DNA from: an uncultured Actinomyces sp.
Lineage (GTDB): Bacteria; Actinomycetota; Actinomycetes; Actinomycetales; Actinomycetaceae
DNA length: 64,000 nt
Direction: 5' to 3'
Assembly (NCBI GenBank): GCA_900541895.1
Contig: UWSI01000001.1
Coordinates: 1-64,000 of the forward strand
The notes below the pieces were generated by a model. That model searched no databases and was not told the DNA's origin. It saw only the letters and a program-made list of their open reading frames with translations. A program made the position numbers and the translations under genes. Shown in pieces: positions 28,058 through 37,295 of this stretch. Every line of letters starts with the position of its first letter. Positions within the stretch are counted from its first letter, which is position 1.

Positions 28058-28990
28058 TCAGCGAACAGAGGCTGCGGGGGCCTTCGCACCCAGCAAGGCC
28101 AAAGTCTCTTCAACACACGCTGAGACCGTACGAACGCGAAGAACATGGTCGTCCAGAACGCGCGGGGATTGAGTTCCCACCTCGATGACGTCGATTCCGT
28201 GGTTGTGAACTGCCGCAGAGACGAAGTTCTTGCAGTCCTCACCCTGTCCCATGGTGATAAGAGCAGCGACATGCGAATCGATATTTTCAACAAAAGCATC
28301 AAGTTTTTCGCGGCCACCAGTCCAGCCACGGCTACACGCTCCCAGCACCACGACATTCGGGCCGTACCACCGCAGGGCGACTCCAATGACATGCGCGGGA
28401 AGAAGATGCGCACGATCGCCCAAAATAATGATGCTGGGCGAAGAGGGGAACTTGGGTTCGGGACGTTGTTCTGACATCACGCGAAGAACGTCATACATCG
28501 CTTGACTGAGCATTGACGAACCTGCGATACCCGGAATTTCACCGTGATAATCAGTAGCCATGATTTCAAAAGCGGGTTCGACCAAAAGCATCCATGTATG
28601 AAGCAGGCCTTTTTCACTGACACTTGCTTCGATGAGATGAACAAGACGGTCTCGATCACCTGCTTGTGCGGCAACAACCAGTTCATCTGCCGTACGCGGG
28701 GGGCGAACTTCCTCCAGCTCTCCCTTATCTTGAGCAAGGACGATCGCAGCAGAATCAGCGGGAGTGACTCCGCTTTGGATCAGCTCGATCATATGCGTCA
28801 GTCTGGCAACATCTTCCGGAAGGTAGCGACGGTGACTACCCGCGGAGCGCTCTCCGGGCCCCAGACCGTAGCGCCTTTCCCAGGTTCGCAGTGTCGAGGC
28901 CGAAACACCGAGTTTGGCAGAAACTGCAGTGACGGTCAGCGGCGCATCGTGAGCAGCGGGAGGCACGAGCTGTGCACGGGGCATGGCCAC
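28058..28990 (-). CDS. MerR-type regulator with B12-binding-like domain
   Basis: The 310-residue protein has an N-terminal MerR winged helix (about residues 18-85, ASTLRTWERRYGLGPGERSAG then HRRYLPEDV), a helical linker and a C-terminal cobalamin-binding-like fold. This is the CarH/LitR architecture, where adenosylcobalamin acts as a light sensor for carotenoid or stress genes. The usual D/ExHxxG motif appears as PAHVIG, keeping the His but not the acid. It is divergent from whiB across 338 bases. Direct repeats of TACCTAA just upstream of its start could be its own operator. Confidence 0.8.
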   Translation of the reverse strand: MAMPRAQLVPPAAHDAPLTVTAVSAKLGVSASTLRTWERRYGLGPGERSAGSHRRYLPEDVARLTHMIELIQSGVTPADSAAIVLAQDKGELEEVRPPRTADELVVAAQAGDRDRLVHLIEASVSEKGLLHTWMLLVEPAFEIMATDYHGEIPGIAGSSMLSQAMYDVLRVMSEQRPEPKFPSSPSIIILGDRAHLLPAHVIGVALRWYGPNVVVLGACSRGWTGGREKLDAFVENIDSHVAALITMGQGEDCKNFVSAAVHNHGIDVIEVGTQSPRVLDDHVLRVRTVSACVEETLALLGAKAPAASVR

Positions 28991-29328
28991 TCCTGACGTG
29001 TTGAAGGATACCTAAGTGAATGCTACCTAATTGATTGTCAGATTTCCTTCTTGCCTTTTCCAGTCGAGCGGTCAGATTTTGTCCGCTGACAGCTAAGAAC
29101 GACTATGTAACGGGCAACAAAATTACGCTTTCAGTATTTCTGCAGCATTTCGTTATCTCCTGTAATAATGCGGTTTTCAGCGTTACTTCGGCCGGCTCAA
29201 GTTTCCTGTGAAACAACTATGATTCACTGAAGGGGCCTTGAATAACTCTTGCACAATTCGGTACTCTTTTTGCAGTCTTTCTCGCCGAGAACGTCTCGCG
29301 CAGGGAAATGCAATGAATGGAGGTACTC
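28991..29328. promoter_or_regulatory. intergenic control region between MerR/B12 regulator and whiB
   Basis: This 338-base divergent region has no gene. At 29009-29015 and 29024-29030 there are two exact TACCTAA repeats, 15 bases apart, beside the regulator start, a candidate operator. The rest is AT-richer than its surroundings (CAACAAAATTACGC, TTTCGTTATC), with AATAATGCGG near 29163 resembling a -10. The long stretch before whiB suggests several control sites, but none can be assigned from sequence. Confidence 0.45.
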
Positions 29329-29622
29329 ATGTCTGACGTCTCTCGACTGCCAGGCCCGTCGATTGACGCGTGGGAATGGCAGTACCAGGGCGCCTGTCGC
29401 GACCTCGATACGGAACTTTTCTTCCACCCCGAAGGTGAACGCGGTTCAACCCGTCGTCGCCGTGCCGCCAACGCAAAAGCCATTTGCGCAACTTGTCCTG
29501 TCATTGAGCAGTGCCGCGAGTATGCTCTGCGAGCTCAGGAACCCTATGGAATCTGGGGCGGCATGACTGAAGAAGAACGTCGCGAAGAAATTCAGCGCCG
29601 TCGTATTCGTCGAGTTTCCTGA
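29329..29622 (+). CDS. whiB: WhiB-family iron-sulfur regulator, WhiB2 type
   Basis: The 97-residue protein has the four-Cys iron-sulfur signature: Cys in YQGACRDLDTELFF, then CATC in AICATCPVIEQC and the final Cys, followed by the family turn GIWGGMTEEERRE and a basic RRRIRRVS tail. The compact length and EEER-basic tail are like WhiB2/WhmD, which controls septation and cell division in actinobacteria. The ATG at 29329 has GGAGG five bases upstream. It is a single gene with its own terminator and a long upstream region. Confidence 0.92.
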   Translation: MSDVSRLPGPSIDAWEWQYQGACRDLDTELFFHPEGERGSTRRRRAANAKAICATCPVIEQCREYALRAQEPYGIWGGMTEEERREEIQRRRIRRVS

Positions 29623-29644
29623 CCCCCTCACAACGTCACCTCGA

Positions 29645-29673
29645 ACTCGCTCGGGTCGGTGTCCCGAGCGAGT
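29645..29673 (+). terminator. rho-independent terminator of whiB
   Basis: A perfect 11-bp stem ACTCGCTCGGG (29645-29655) and CCCGAGCGAGT (29663-29673), loop TCGGTGT, is followed by TTCTTTT. Confidence 0.92.
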
Positions 29674-29696
29674 TTCTTTTACCTAGTGTCAACCGC

Positions 29697-29735
29697 TTCC
29701 CTATTCCCCGCTCTCTTCCCCTATTCCCCACTCTC
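29697..29735. repeat. direct repeat upstream of the DsbA-like gene
   Basis: Two copies of a 19-20-base pyrimidine-rich unit (TTCCCTATTCCCCGCTCTC and TTCCCCTATTCCCCACTCTC) lie just before a TAGACT -10-like box at 29743-29748. They may be a binding site or a local duplication. Confidence 0.6.
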
Positions 29736-29792
29736 TATGGAATAGACTGAAACCCATCCCCGTCATCCCGTGCGAAATGCGAAAGGTGCCCC

Positions 29793-30584
29793 ATGGAATC
29801 TCGAGGCCTCGGCAAGCAGAGAATCATCGCCATTCTTCTTCTTGCATGCGCTGTTGTTCTTGTTGCTGCTGCTGTCTGGTGGACCAGCCGGCCGTCAACG
29901 TCTCAACCCCAAGCGACGGCCTCGGCTAGCGCAACTCCGATGCAGCAAACACAGGCAACTACCGCTTCCCCACAGCAAGCCCAAGCATCCTACGCGCCAA
30001 CTGTTACCGATCAACAGGGACTCGACATCATCCACTCTCAGCAGCGTCGTGATGCCAATGACGCGCGAGCAAAGGGTTCGATCGACGCTCCCGTCGTGAT
30101 GGTGCTTTACTCTGATTTCTCTTGCCCCTACTGCACGCGTTTCGCGCAGCAAGTCGAACCGCAATTGCAAGATCTGGTCGATAACGGGACCTTGCGAATT
30201 GAGTGGCGCGATCTGGCACAAATCTCACAGTCTTCCCCTCTTGCCGCTCAGGCTGGCATTGCCGCAGCCAACCAGGGACGTTTCTGGGAGTTCGTGAGTG
30301 CAGCCTATGGCGAGGCCAACCCATCCGGCCACCCCGAGTACACGATGGATTCTTTGACCGCTTTGGCGCAGAAGGCGGGCGTCCCCGATATCTCGCGCTT
30401 CCAAGCCGATACCAACGATCCCGAAACGGCGGCAGAAGTCAAACAGGCCCAAAACGACGCCTACAAGATCGGCATCCAAGGCACACCTTTCATGTTCATT
30501 GGCGATAGCTTTATCTCAGGCTTCCGCGATACCGACTACGTGCGGGCAACTATCCAGAACCAGGCAGAACACCTCAAGAAGTGA
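29793..30584 (+). CDS. DsbA-like membrane-anchored thioredoxin-fold oxidoreductase
   Basis: The 263-residue protein has an uncleaved-type N-terminal membrane helix (residues 11-29), a Ser/Thr/Gln/Ala-rich linker of about 40 residues and a DsbA/thioredoxin domain. The active site is SCPYC in MVLYSDFSCPYCTRFAQQVE, and the cis-proline loop is GTPFMFIGD. It acts outside the membrane on disulfide bonds of secreted proteins. Its stop overlaps the GTG of the next gene, encoding a CcdA-like electron carrier, as GTGA, so the two form a redox pair: CcdA would pass electrons to keep this protein reduced. Confidence 0.92.
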   Translation: MESRGLGKQRIIAILLLACAVVLVAAAVWWTSRPSTSQPQATASASATPMQQTQATTASPQQAQASYAPTVTDQQGLDIIHSQQRRDANDARAKGSIDAPVVMVLYSDFSCPYCTRFAQQVEPQLQDLVDNGTLRIEWRDLAQISQSSPLAAQAGIAAANQGRFWEFVSAAYGEANPSGHPEYTMDSLTALAQKAGVPDISRFQADTNDPETAAEVKQAQNDAYKIGIQGTPFMFIGDSFISGFRDTDYVRATIQNQAEHLKK

Positions 30585-31435
30585 ATCCTCTTATTGCATT
30601 CCTCGGTGGAGTATTGACACTGCTCGCACCGTGCTCCGTCATGCTTCTGCCCGCCTTCTTTTCCTACGCGTTTCAATCTCCGCGGAAATTGATCGCTCGC
30701 TGCGGGATATTTTGGCTGGGCTTACTCACTCCGCTGATCCCGCTGGGAGCAGCGTTATCAAGCGTTGTCACGCTGATTAGAGAACACTCGGCCTTCATTA
30801 CCCACATCATCGCCCTTTTGGTGATTATTGCTGGACTGATCACGCTCTTCTCCTTGGATCTTCCTGTTTTCCGCGTACGTTCCCTAGAAACGGCTTCTCA
30901 GTCACGTGATACCGCATGGGCGGTCTACCTCTTGGGTATTACCTATGGAATTGCAGGGGTTGGTTGCGCAGGTCCCATCCTTGGAGCAGTACTGGCAACT
31001 TCCTCTTTGGGCGGTTCAGTCGTAGAAGGCATTATCGCAGTCGTTTTCTATTCCGCTGGAATGGCATTTCCCCTTTTGGTGCTCGCACTACTTTGGCAGC
31101 ATTCCGCGGGGCGTATCCAAGCGATCGTGCGACCGAAGCCCTTAACTCTGTTCAAGCGTCAGACGACGTGGACAAATGTAGTCTCTGGACTGGTTCTCAT
31201 CATTTTGGGTCTCACAATTTTCAAAATCGACTTGAGTAACCCTCTTGGCGGGATCGTCTCCATTGACACTCTTGCGTCGTGGGAAGAATCCATCATGGGA
31301 CTTTTTGGAGCACTACCCACATGGGTGATCACCCTTGCAGGAGCACTCATTATCGGCGCTATTGTTGCCCTGCTCTGGAAACCGCGCTCTGCTTCTCTTC
31401 CCTCTTCCACGCCCTCGGAAGATCAGCAGGACTAG
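30581..31435 (+). CDS. ccdA: CcdA/DsbD-type transmembrane electron transporter
   Basis: The 284-residue protein has about seven to eight helices and the two redox-active Cys of the CcdA family: one in LLAPCSVMLLPAFFSY in the first helix and one in YGIAGVGCAGPILGAVLA in the fourth. It carries electrons from cytoplasmic thioredoxin to an outside thiol protein, here most likely the DsbA-like protein it is coupled to. The GTG start is within the upstream stop. The C-terminal tail ends in a Pro/Ser-rich segment. Confidence 0.9.
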   Translation: MNPLIAFLGGVLTLLAPCSVMLLPAFFSYAFQSPRKLIARCGIFWLGLLTPLIPLGAALSSVVTLIREHSAFITHIIALLVIIAGLITLFSLDLPVFRVRSLETASQSRDTAWAVYLLGITYGIAGVGCAGPILGAVLATSSLGGSVVEGIIAVVFYSAGMAFPLLVLALLWQHSAGRIQAIVRPKPLTLFKRQTTWTNVVSGLVLIILGLTIFKIDLSNPLGGIVSIDTLASWEESIMGLFGALPTWVITLAGALIIGAIVALLWKPRSASLPSSTPSEDQQD

Positions 31436-31470
31436 CGCGATTGCCACTAGCGCAGTCACGACGAGTAACA

Positions 31471-31531
31471 GCGCTAACAGCATCACTAGCCGTACTAACA
31501 CCGCCAGCGGTAACACCGCCAGCGTTAGCGC
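31471..31531. repeat. repeat-rich non-coding stretch with inverted repeat
   Basis: Behind ccdA, GCGCTAAC (31471-31478) and GTTAGCGC (31524-31531) are perfect inverted arms enclosing two direct AACACCGCCAGCG copies. The 140 bases 31436-31575 hold several TAACA/CTAGC-like near-repeats and no convincing gene. Confidence 0.5.
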
Positions 31532-31575
31532 CGATGCAGTAAGTAACAGCCACGCATCTGCACTCAGAACGCAAA

Positions 31576-31614
31576 AAGTGGTGAGCCAGGAGGTTCACTC
31601 CGGGCTCACCACTT
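31576..31614. terminator. bidirectional terminator between ccdA and groES
   Basis: A perfect 12-bp stem AAGTGGTGAGCC (31576-31587) and GGCTCACCACTT (31603-31614) with a 15-nt loop lies between the converging genes. Confidence 0.85.
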
Positions 31615-31644
31615 CATGCATCACGCGGATGCATGAACGTCTAT

Positions 31645-31941
31645 TCAGCGCTCAACAATTGCCAGCACGTCACGTGCAGACAGGATCTGCAGTTCTTCGC
31701 CGTCGTACTTGACTTCGGTGCCACCGTAACGGCTGAAGATCACGTGGTCGCCGACCTTGACGTCCACGGGGACGCGGTTGCCGTTGTCGTCAACGCGTCC
31801 GGGGCCCACTGCCAGAACTTCGCCTTCCTGCGGCTTTTCCTTAGCGGCATCGGGAATGTACAGACCGGAAGCGGTCTTCTCTTCGCTGTCAACCTGACGG
31901 ATGACAATACGATCTTCGAGGGGCTTGATGGTGATAGCCAT
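31645..31941 (-). CDS. groES: co-chaperonin GroES
   Basis: The 98-residue protein is a full-length 10-kDa chaperonin: [20 protein letters not shown] with the mobile loop [20 protein letters not shown], and [21 protein letters not shown] near the end. It caps GroEL during protein folding. No groEL follows; it is monocistronic, with a terminator 30 bases on. A CIRCE element lies 109 bases before its start, so heat induction through HrcA is expected. Confidence 0.97.
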   Translation of the reverse strand: MAITIKPLEDRIVIRQVDSEEKTASGLYIPDAAKEKPQEGEVLAVGPGRVDDNGNRVPVDVKVGDHVIFSRYGGTEVKYDGEELQILSARDVLAIVER

Positions 31942-32049
31942 TTCAGCACTCCCTTTCTTCTCATAACGATTAATGTCATCCCGTCCCTGCCGTCGCGGGG
32001 GTCAGGTTTGGGATCGCATGTGTGCTTACCCACTCAGTCTAGGGCTCGA

Positions 32050-32076
32050 TTGGCACTCTAGCAAGCTGAGTGCCAA
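32050..32076. promoter_or_regulatory. CIRCE element (HrcA operator)
   Basis: TTGGCACTC (32050-32058), nine bases, GAGTGCCAA (32068-32076): a perfect 9-9-9 inverted repeat of the CIRCE type. It lies between groES and the divergent methyltransferase gene and most likely controls groES through HrcA. Confidence 0.92.
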
Positions 32077-32158
32077 TGCTGTCTACCGCCTCCACTCAGC
32101 CTCCCACACGCCCCATATCTTTTCTCTAATTCCCTGAAATTCCGCAACAATAGAGACC

Positions 32159-33397
32159 ATGTCCTCCATTGATCCACTCTGCTGCTCCCCCGGACGTGAA
32201 CTTCTTGCCCAATGGGAAGAAAACGAGGAATACCGCCACCTCTCACCCATGGAGCTCAGTTTGGCAATCCGCGCGCAAACGGATGACCCGGCCACGGCCT
32301 CGGCAATCGCCTCTCAACTGCAGTTACGCACCCAGGCGGAAGGAAAATTCGGCTCTCTTGCGCGCACAATGCTGTGGACGCGCGACGGCTACGAACAAGC
32401 AACGCGATGGGTTCTTGCCCGCGAGCACGCCGCGCGCTTCGTGGGTTCCGGCGCAACGCATATCGGAGACCTCGGATGCGGGATCGGCGCAGATTCCCTT
32501 GCTTTCGCGCGTGCGGGCATGCGGGTTACTTCGTACGACATCAATGACGAGGCACTTTCCGCCGCTCGCGAAAACCTTTCCTCGTTCCCCTCCACTCGCG
32601 TTGAGAAACGCGATGTGAGCACGCTGGGTCCTGAAGATTTCGAGGCGGAAGGTTTCGACGCGCTTTTCGCTGACCCCGCGCGCCGAACAGGAAAACAGGG
32701 TGGTTCCAAGCGCATTTCTTCGCCCTCGGATTGGTCCCCTTCTTTGGACCGCGTTTTGTCTTGGGCGCAGTATGTCCCGCGCTTAGGGGTAAAAGTTGCG
32801 CCGGGTATCCCCTACGAACTTATTCCTTCCCAGTTCCACGCGCGCTGGACCAGTGTTGATGGAGATCTTCTCGAGGCCGCGCTGTGGTCTCCTTCCCTGG
32901 CCAGCGAAGGGGCAGGGCGCTCAGCATGCGTCATCACCCACGATGAGGTCCGTACCCTTGAGGACCCCCAAACACCTTTCGCCGATTCGCCTGCCCGGCA
33001 GGCAATAGTTGGGCAGCTGGGGAGCTACCTCTACGAGCCAGATTCTGCGGTTATTCGCGCGGGTATGGTTGCAAGGCTCAGCGAGGATCTCGACGCGCAT
33101 CTGATCAGCGAATCGATTGCCTACCTCAGCGCATCGCAGTTGATCCCCACTGCCTTCGCGGCAATATTCGAAGTCATCGACCAGGTCAACCTGCGCGCTA
33201 AAAATATTCAACAGGCACTTCGAGCACACGATATTGGACGTGTCGAGGTCAAGAAACGCGGCGCCGACATTCAACCCGATGTGCTGCGCAAGTCCCTCAA
33301 ACTCACGGGGAGTCAGCCGGGTGTCGTTATCGCCACGCGAATTGGCCAATCACACCGGGCAATTATTGCCCGACGAATCAGTGCCGGGGAAGCATAG
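32159..33397 (+). CDS. class I methyltransferase with THUMP-like C-terminal domain
   Basis: The 412-residue product has motif I as IGDLGCGIGADSLAFARAG near residue 101, an acidic TSYDINDEAL and DALFADPARR (motif IV, DPxRR), then a C-terminal THUMP-like domain (about residues 330-412) with RVEVKKRGADIQPDVLRKSL. This two-part architecture is a known family in actinobacteria; the DP-R and KKRG features suggest a nucleic-acid substrate, though the modified base is unknown. Start ATG is within 20 bases of the last bases of the groES control region. It converges on tsaD and the ends overlap by 20 bases. Confidence 0.85.
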   Translation: MSSIDPLCCSPGRELLAQWEENEEYRHLSPMELSLAIRAQTDDPATASAIASQLQLRTQAEGKFGSLARTMLWTRDGYEQATRWVLAREHAARFVGSGATHIGDLGCGIGADSLAFARAGMRVTSYDINDEALSAARENLSSFPSTRVEKRDVSTLGPEDFEAEGFDALFADPARRTGKQGGSKRISSPSDWSPSLDRVLSWAQYVPRLGVKVAPGIPYELIPSQFHARWTSVDGDLLEAALWSPSLASEGAGRSACVITHDEVRTLEDPQTPFADSPARQAIVGQLGSYLYEPDSAVIRAGMVARLSEDLDAHLISESIAYLSASQLIPTAFAAIFEVIDQVNLRAKNIQQALRAHDIGRVEVKKRGADIQPDVLRKSLKLTGSQPGVVIATRIGQSHRAIIARRISAGEA

Positions 33398-34439
33398 AGG
33401 TTTGCGTCAAGGGCATACCGGAATCGGGAGAGAAATCCCAATCTGACGGTTCAACCCCTGCACGCACAAGCTCTGAGCCCATGGCGGCAATCTGTGCCCC
33501 ATTGTCCGTGCAAAAACGCAGCGGAGGCATGCGTACTTCCAAACCTGCAGCCTTACCGCGCTCAGCCAGCAACGCACGAAGTCGGGAATTAGCGGAGAAG
33601 CCACCGCCCACAACGATCGTCGAGCATCCGTGATCGAGTGCAGCGCGAACTGCTTTCGCCGTTAAGGAATCGTTGACGGCCTCGGAAAAGCCCGCGCAAA
33701 TATCCTCAGCGGGAATTTCCTCACCACGTTCTTTAAGGCCTTCAACATAGCGGGCGACCGCGGTCTTGAGGCCCGAGAAAGAGAAGTTGTACTTGTGGCG
33801 TTCCTGATCTTTGCCAGCTGCCAGACCTCGCGGGAAACGGATAGCAGTGGGGTCGCCCTTTTGTGAGAGGCGGTCGACGTGCGGACCACCCGGGTAGGGA
33901 AGGTCAAGGAGACGTCCGACCTTATCGAAGGCCTCGCCAGCAGCATCATCAAGGGTTCCACCGAGCTCACGAACATCCGTTGCGATGTCATTAATGAGCA
34001 GAAGATTCGAGTGGCCACCGGAAACAACCAGTCCGATAAAACGTTCGGGCAGAGGACCTTCAGCGAGCTTATCGACCGCAAGGTGACCAATCACGTGATT
34101 GACCCCGTACAGCGGTTTTCCAATTGAGGAGGCCAGTGCCTTAGCCGCACAGATACCAACCGTGAGGGAACCCACCAAGCCGGGACCAGCAGCAACGGCC
34201 ACCGCATCGACATCGTCAAGAGTCACGCCGGCTTCATCAAGGGCGCTATCAAGCGTGGGAAGGAAAGACTCAAGGTGAGCGCGCGAAGCGATTTCGGGGA
34301 TAATTCCGCCGTAACGGGCGTATTGATCCATTGATGTAGCCGTGCGATCAACCAGGAGCTCGCAGCCGCGCACCAGCGCAACGCCCGTTTCATCGCAGGT
34401 TGACTCGATACCCAGTACTAAAGGCTCTTTTTCACTCAC
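33378..34439 (-). CDS. tsaD: tRNA N6-threonylcarbamoyladenosine transferase TsaD
   Basis: The 353-residue enzyme transfers the threonylcarbamoyl group to A37 of ANN-decoding tRNAs, with TsaB and TsaE (also in this window). It has VLGIESTCDETGVALV at the start, the metal motif HVIGH near residue 120 and SGGHSNLL near 145. The GTG at 34439 (VSEKEPLVLGIES) is chosen because the residues upstream run back through the sdh operon terminator; the open frame reaches 34544. tsaB, tsaE, rimI are 3.8 to 5.6 kb upstream, separated by sdhCAB. Confidence 0.95.
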   Translation of the reverse strand: MSEKEPLVLGIESTCDETGVALVRGCELLVDRTATSMDQYARYGGIIPEIASRAHLESFLPTLDSALDEAGVTLDDVDAVAVAAGPGLVGSLTVGICAAKALASSIGKPLYGVNHVIGHLAVDKLAEGPLPERFIGLVVSGGHSNLLLINDIATDVRELGGTLDDAAGEAFDKVGRLLDLPYPGGPHVDRLSQKGDPTAIRFPRGLAAGKDQERHKYNFSFSGLKTAVARYVEGLKERGEEIPAEDICAGFSEAVNDSLTAKAVRAALDHGCSTIVVGGGFSANSRLRALLAERGKAAGLEVRMPPLRFCTDNGAQIAAMGSELVRAGVEPSDWDFSPDSGMPLTQTSMLPRH

Positions 34440-34498
34440 CCGGCCCAGTTTAGTCCGCTGCTGTGCTTGGTGCATTCGCCCCGACCTTCCTACAAAAA

Positions 34499-34534
34499 GG
34501 TGTGGGGACGACCCTAATGGATCGTCCCCACACC
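34499..34534 (-). terminator. terminator of the sdhCAB operon
   Basis: A perfect 13-bp stem GGTGTGGGGACGA (34499-34511) and TCGTCCCCACACC (34522-34534), with a 10-nt loop, lies 27 bases after sdhB and before tsaD. The minus strand continues CTTTTTGTAGG, a T run. Confidence 0.92.
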
Positions 34535-34560
34535 GGTGTTGCAAAGATTCCTTTTAAGGA

Positions 34561-35304
34561 TCACACGCCCTTGAGCGCTGCCTTACCCAGCTGACGGTTC
34601 AGCGTGGAAATGACATCAAGCGGAATCTGCTTGGGGCAGACGGCCGCGCACTCGCCGATGTTCGTGCAGGAACCGAATCCTTCTTCATCCATCTGGTTGA
34701 GCATGCTGACAACGCGACGGTAGTTCTCAGGCTTGCCCTGCGGGAGCAGGTGCAGGTGAGTGACCTTCGCCGAGGTGAAGAGCATTGCCGAGGCGTTCGG
34801 GCAGGCAGCCACGCAGGCGCCACAACCGATGCAAGCAGCGGCTTCGAACGCGCGGTCCGCATCCTGCTTGGGAACGGGAGTGCCGTTAGCATCCGGTGCG
34901 GCACCGGTGTTCACCGAAATGTAGCCACCAGCCTGAACGATACGGTCCAGAGCGCTGCGGTTAACAACCAAGTCCTTGATGATCGGGAATGCTTCCGCAC
35001 GCCAGGGTTCGATGGTGATGACATCACCATCGTTGAAGGAACGCATGTGCAGCTGGCAGGTCGTGGTGACCTCAGGGCCGTGGGCAATACCGTTAATGAC
35101 AATGCCACACTGACCACAGATGCCTTCACGGCAGTCAGAGTCAAATGCGATCGGTTCTTCGCCGCGAGCAAAGAGCTCTTCGTTCAACACGTCGAGCATT
35201 TCCAGGAACGAGGATTCCTCAGAGATGCCGCGGACTTGGTATTCGTGCATGGCACCCGGATCCTCGGGTCCGTTTTGGCGCCAAATCTTCAGTGTCAGGT
35301 TCAC
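34561..35304 (-). CDS. sdhB: succinate dehydrogenase/fumarate reductase iron-sulfur subunit
   Basis: The 247-residue protein has the plant-type 2Fe-2S site [17 protein letters not shown] near residue 57 and two Cys clusters, [14 protein letters not shown] and [17 protein letters not shown], for the 4Fe-4S and 3Fe-4S centres. It passes electrons from the flavoprotein to quinone. Its GTG start overlaps the sdhA stop. It is the last gene of sdhC-sdhA-sdhB and is followed by a strong terminator. Confidence 0.96.
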   Translation of the reverse strand: MNLTLKIWRQNGPEDPGAMHEYQVRGISEESSFLEMLDVLNEELFARGEEPIAFDSDCREGICGQCGIVINGIAHGPEVTTTCQLHMRSFNDGDVITIEPWRAEAFPIIKDLVVNRSALDRIVQAGGYISVNTGAAPDANGTPVPKQDADRAFEAAACIGCGACVAACPNASAMLFTSAKVTHLHLLPQGKPENYRRVVSMLNQMDEEGFGSCTNIGECAAVCPKQIPLDVISTLNRQLGKAALKGV

Positions 35305-37280
35305 TTGTAACTCCGCTGCTTAAGCTCGATGTTGTTGTAGATCAAGGCTTCCTTGTGGAGGATCGGAGGCTGATCCTCGCCACCCCACTGCCAAGCTGCA
35401 ACATAGAGGTACTTGTCATCGTGGCGAAGGGCTTCACCTTCGGGGGTCTGCGACTCCGCACGGAAGTGACCGCCACAGGACTCTTCGCGGTGCAGGGCAT
35501 CGATGCACATGAGCTCGCCCAGCTCCATGAAGTCTGCAACACGGCCAGCCTTTTCAAGGGACTGGTTGAGTTCACCAATCGACTTGCCGGGAACGCGAAC
35601 GTCACGCCAGTAGTCGGCGCGAAGCTTGCGGATCATCTCGATGGCCTTCTTCAGGCCCTCTTCGCGACGCTCCATACCGCAGTATTCCCACATGATCTGG
35701 CCCAGTTCCTTGTGGAAGGAATCCACCGAACGGGAACCATTGATCGACATGAGCTTGTCAATGCGACCCTGAGCGGAGTTCAGTGCTTCAACAACATCCT
35801 CGGAGGACTCATCCAGCTTGGGGAGGTTGAAGCAGTGTGCCAGGTAGTCGTTGATGGTGTTCGGAAGAACGAAGTAACCATCGGACAGCCCCTGCATCAG
35901 TGCGGATGCACCCAGGCGGTTCGCGCCGTGATCAGAGAAGTTCGCTTCACCGGCAACGTAGAGGCCGGGGAGGTTTGATTCCAGATCGTAGTCAACCCAC
36001 AGGCCACCCATCGTGTAGTGGACAGCCGGGTAGATACGCATGGGCACTTCGTAAGGGTTGTCACCCGTGATGCGCTCGTACATATCGAAGAGGTTGCCGT
36101 ACTTAGCGGAGACCGCTGCGCGGCCCATACGGGAGATTGCCTCGGAGAAGTCCAAGTAGACGCCGCGAGCCACGCCGTCAATCTTCGGACCAACACCGCG
36201 ACCCTCATCGCACATGTTCTTTGCCTGACGGCTTGCGATATCGCGAGGAACAAGGTTGCCGAAGGAGGGGTAGATACGCTCCAAGTAGTAGTCGCGATCT
36301 TCCTCGGGAATGTCACGAGGATCCTTCTCGCAATCTTCTGCCTTCTTAGGAACCCAAATACGACCGTCGTTACGCAGAGATTCGGACATCAGCGTCAGCT
36401 TGGACTGCTGATCTCCGTGCTGCGGAATACAGGTCGGGTGAATCTGGGTGAAGCAGGGGTTCGCGAAGTATGCGCCCTTGCGGTATGCTCGCCAAATTGC
36501 GGTGGCGTTGCAGCCCATGGCGTTCGTCGACAGGAAGAAGACGTTTCCGTAGCCGCCGGTTGCAAGAACAACCGCATCCGCAATATGGGTTTCAAGCTTG
36601 CCGGTGGTCATGTCGCGTGCGACGATGCCGCGAGCGCGGCCGTCAGAAACAATGAGTTCGACCATTTCGTGGCGGGAGTGCTCGGTAACGGTACCGGCAG
36701 CAACCTGACGCTCGAGCGCCTGGTAGGCGCCAATCAGCAGCTGCTGACCTGTCTGGCCGCGTGCGTAGAAGGTACGCGACACCTGGACGCCGCCAAAGGA
36801 ACGGTTATCGAGCAGGCCGCCGTATTCACGTGCGAAGGGCACGCCCTGTGCGACGCACTGGTCGATGATATTCGCGCTGACCTCAGCCAGACGGTAGACG
36901 TTGGTCTCACGTGCGCGGTAATCGCCGCCCTTAACGGTGTCGTAGAAGAGGCGGTAGACGGAGTCATTGTCGTTGCGGTAGTTCTTCGCGGCGTTGATAC
37001 CACCCTGCGCTGCAATGGAGTGCGCACGACGAGCGGAATCCTGGTAGAAGAACACGTCAATGTTGTAGCCCATCTCGCCCAGCGAGGCGGCAGCTGCACC
37101 ACCGGCAAGGCCGGTACCCACGATGATGACGTGGAGCTTACGACGGTTTGCGGGGTTGACCAGAGCCGCAGTGAACTTTCGCTTTTCCCAAGCGTCTGCG
37201 AGGGGAACATCCAGCGGGGCCTTGGTATCGGCGATGTCGTCGCCTTCGCGGTACAGCCCGTGAATCAAAGTATCAGTCAT
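35301..37280 (-). CDS. sdhA: succinate dehydrogenase/fumarate reductase flavoprotein subunit
   Basis: The 659-residue subunit has the FAD Rossmann motif [21 protein letters not shown] near residue 52, the covalent FAD-attachment stretch [18 protein letters not shown] and the active-site blocks [20 protein letters not shown] and [18 protein letters not shown]. Its length and sequence type match the B-type (single cytochrome b) enzymes. It oxidises succinate, or runs in reverse as fumarate reductase in low oxygen; sequence alone does not decide. It sits between sdhC and sdhB. Confidence 0.96.
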   Translation of the reverse strand: MTDTLIHGLYREGDDIADTKAPLDVPLADAWEKRKFTAALVNPANRRKLHVIIVGTGLAGGAAAASLGEMGYNIDVFFYQDSARRAHSIAAQGGINAAKNYRNDNDSVYRLFYDTVKGGDYRARETNVYRLAEVSANIIDQCVAQGVPFAREYGGLLDNRSFGGVQVSRTFYARGQTGQQLLIGAYQALERQVAAGTVTEHSRHEMVELIVSDGRARGIVARDMTTGKLETHIADAVVLATGGYGNVFFLSTNAMGCNATAIWRAYRKGAYFANPCFTQIHPTCIPQHGDQQSKLTLMSESLRNDGRIWVPKKAEDCEKDPRDIPEEDRDYYLERIYPSFGNLVPRDIASRQAKNMCDEGRGVGPKIDGVARGVYLDFSEAISRMGRAAVSAKYGNLFDMYERITGDNPYEVPMRIYPAVHYTMGGLWVDYDLESNLPGLYVAGEANFSDHGANRLGASALMQGLSDGYFVLPNTINDYLAHCFNLPKLDESSEDVVEALNSAQGRIDKLMSINGSRSVDSFHKELGQIMWEYCGMERREEGLKKAIEMIRKLRADYWRDVRVPGKSIGELNQSLEKAGRVADFMELGELMCIDALHREESCGGHFRAESQTPEGEALRHDDKYLYVAAWQWGGEDQPPILHKEALIYNNIELKQRSYK

Positions 37281-37295
37281 GTCTCAATATCCTTG

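Noticed and set aside
31313..31516. Hydrophobic minus-strand frame opposite the end of ccdA
   Set aside because: Lies antisense to the ccdA 3' end and the repeat-rich stretch; low-complexity Leu/Val codons, no ribosome binding site.
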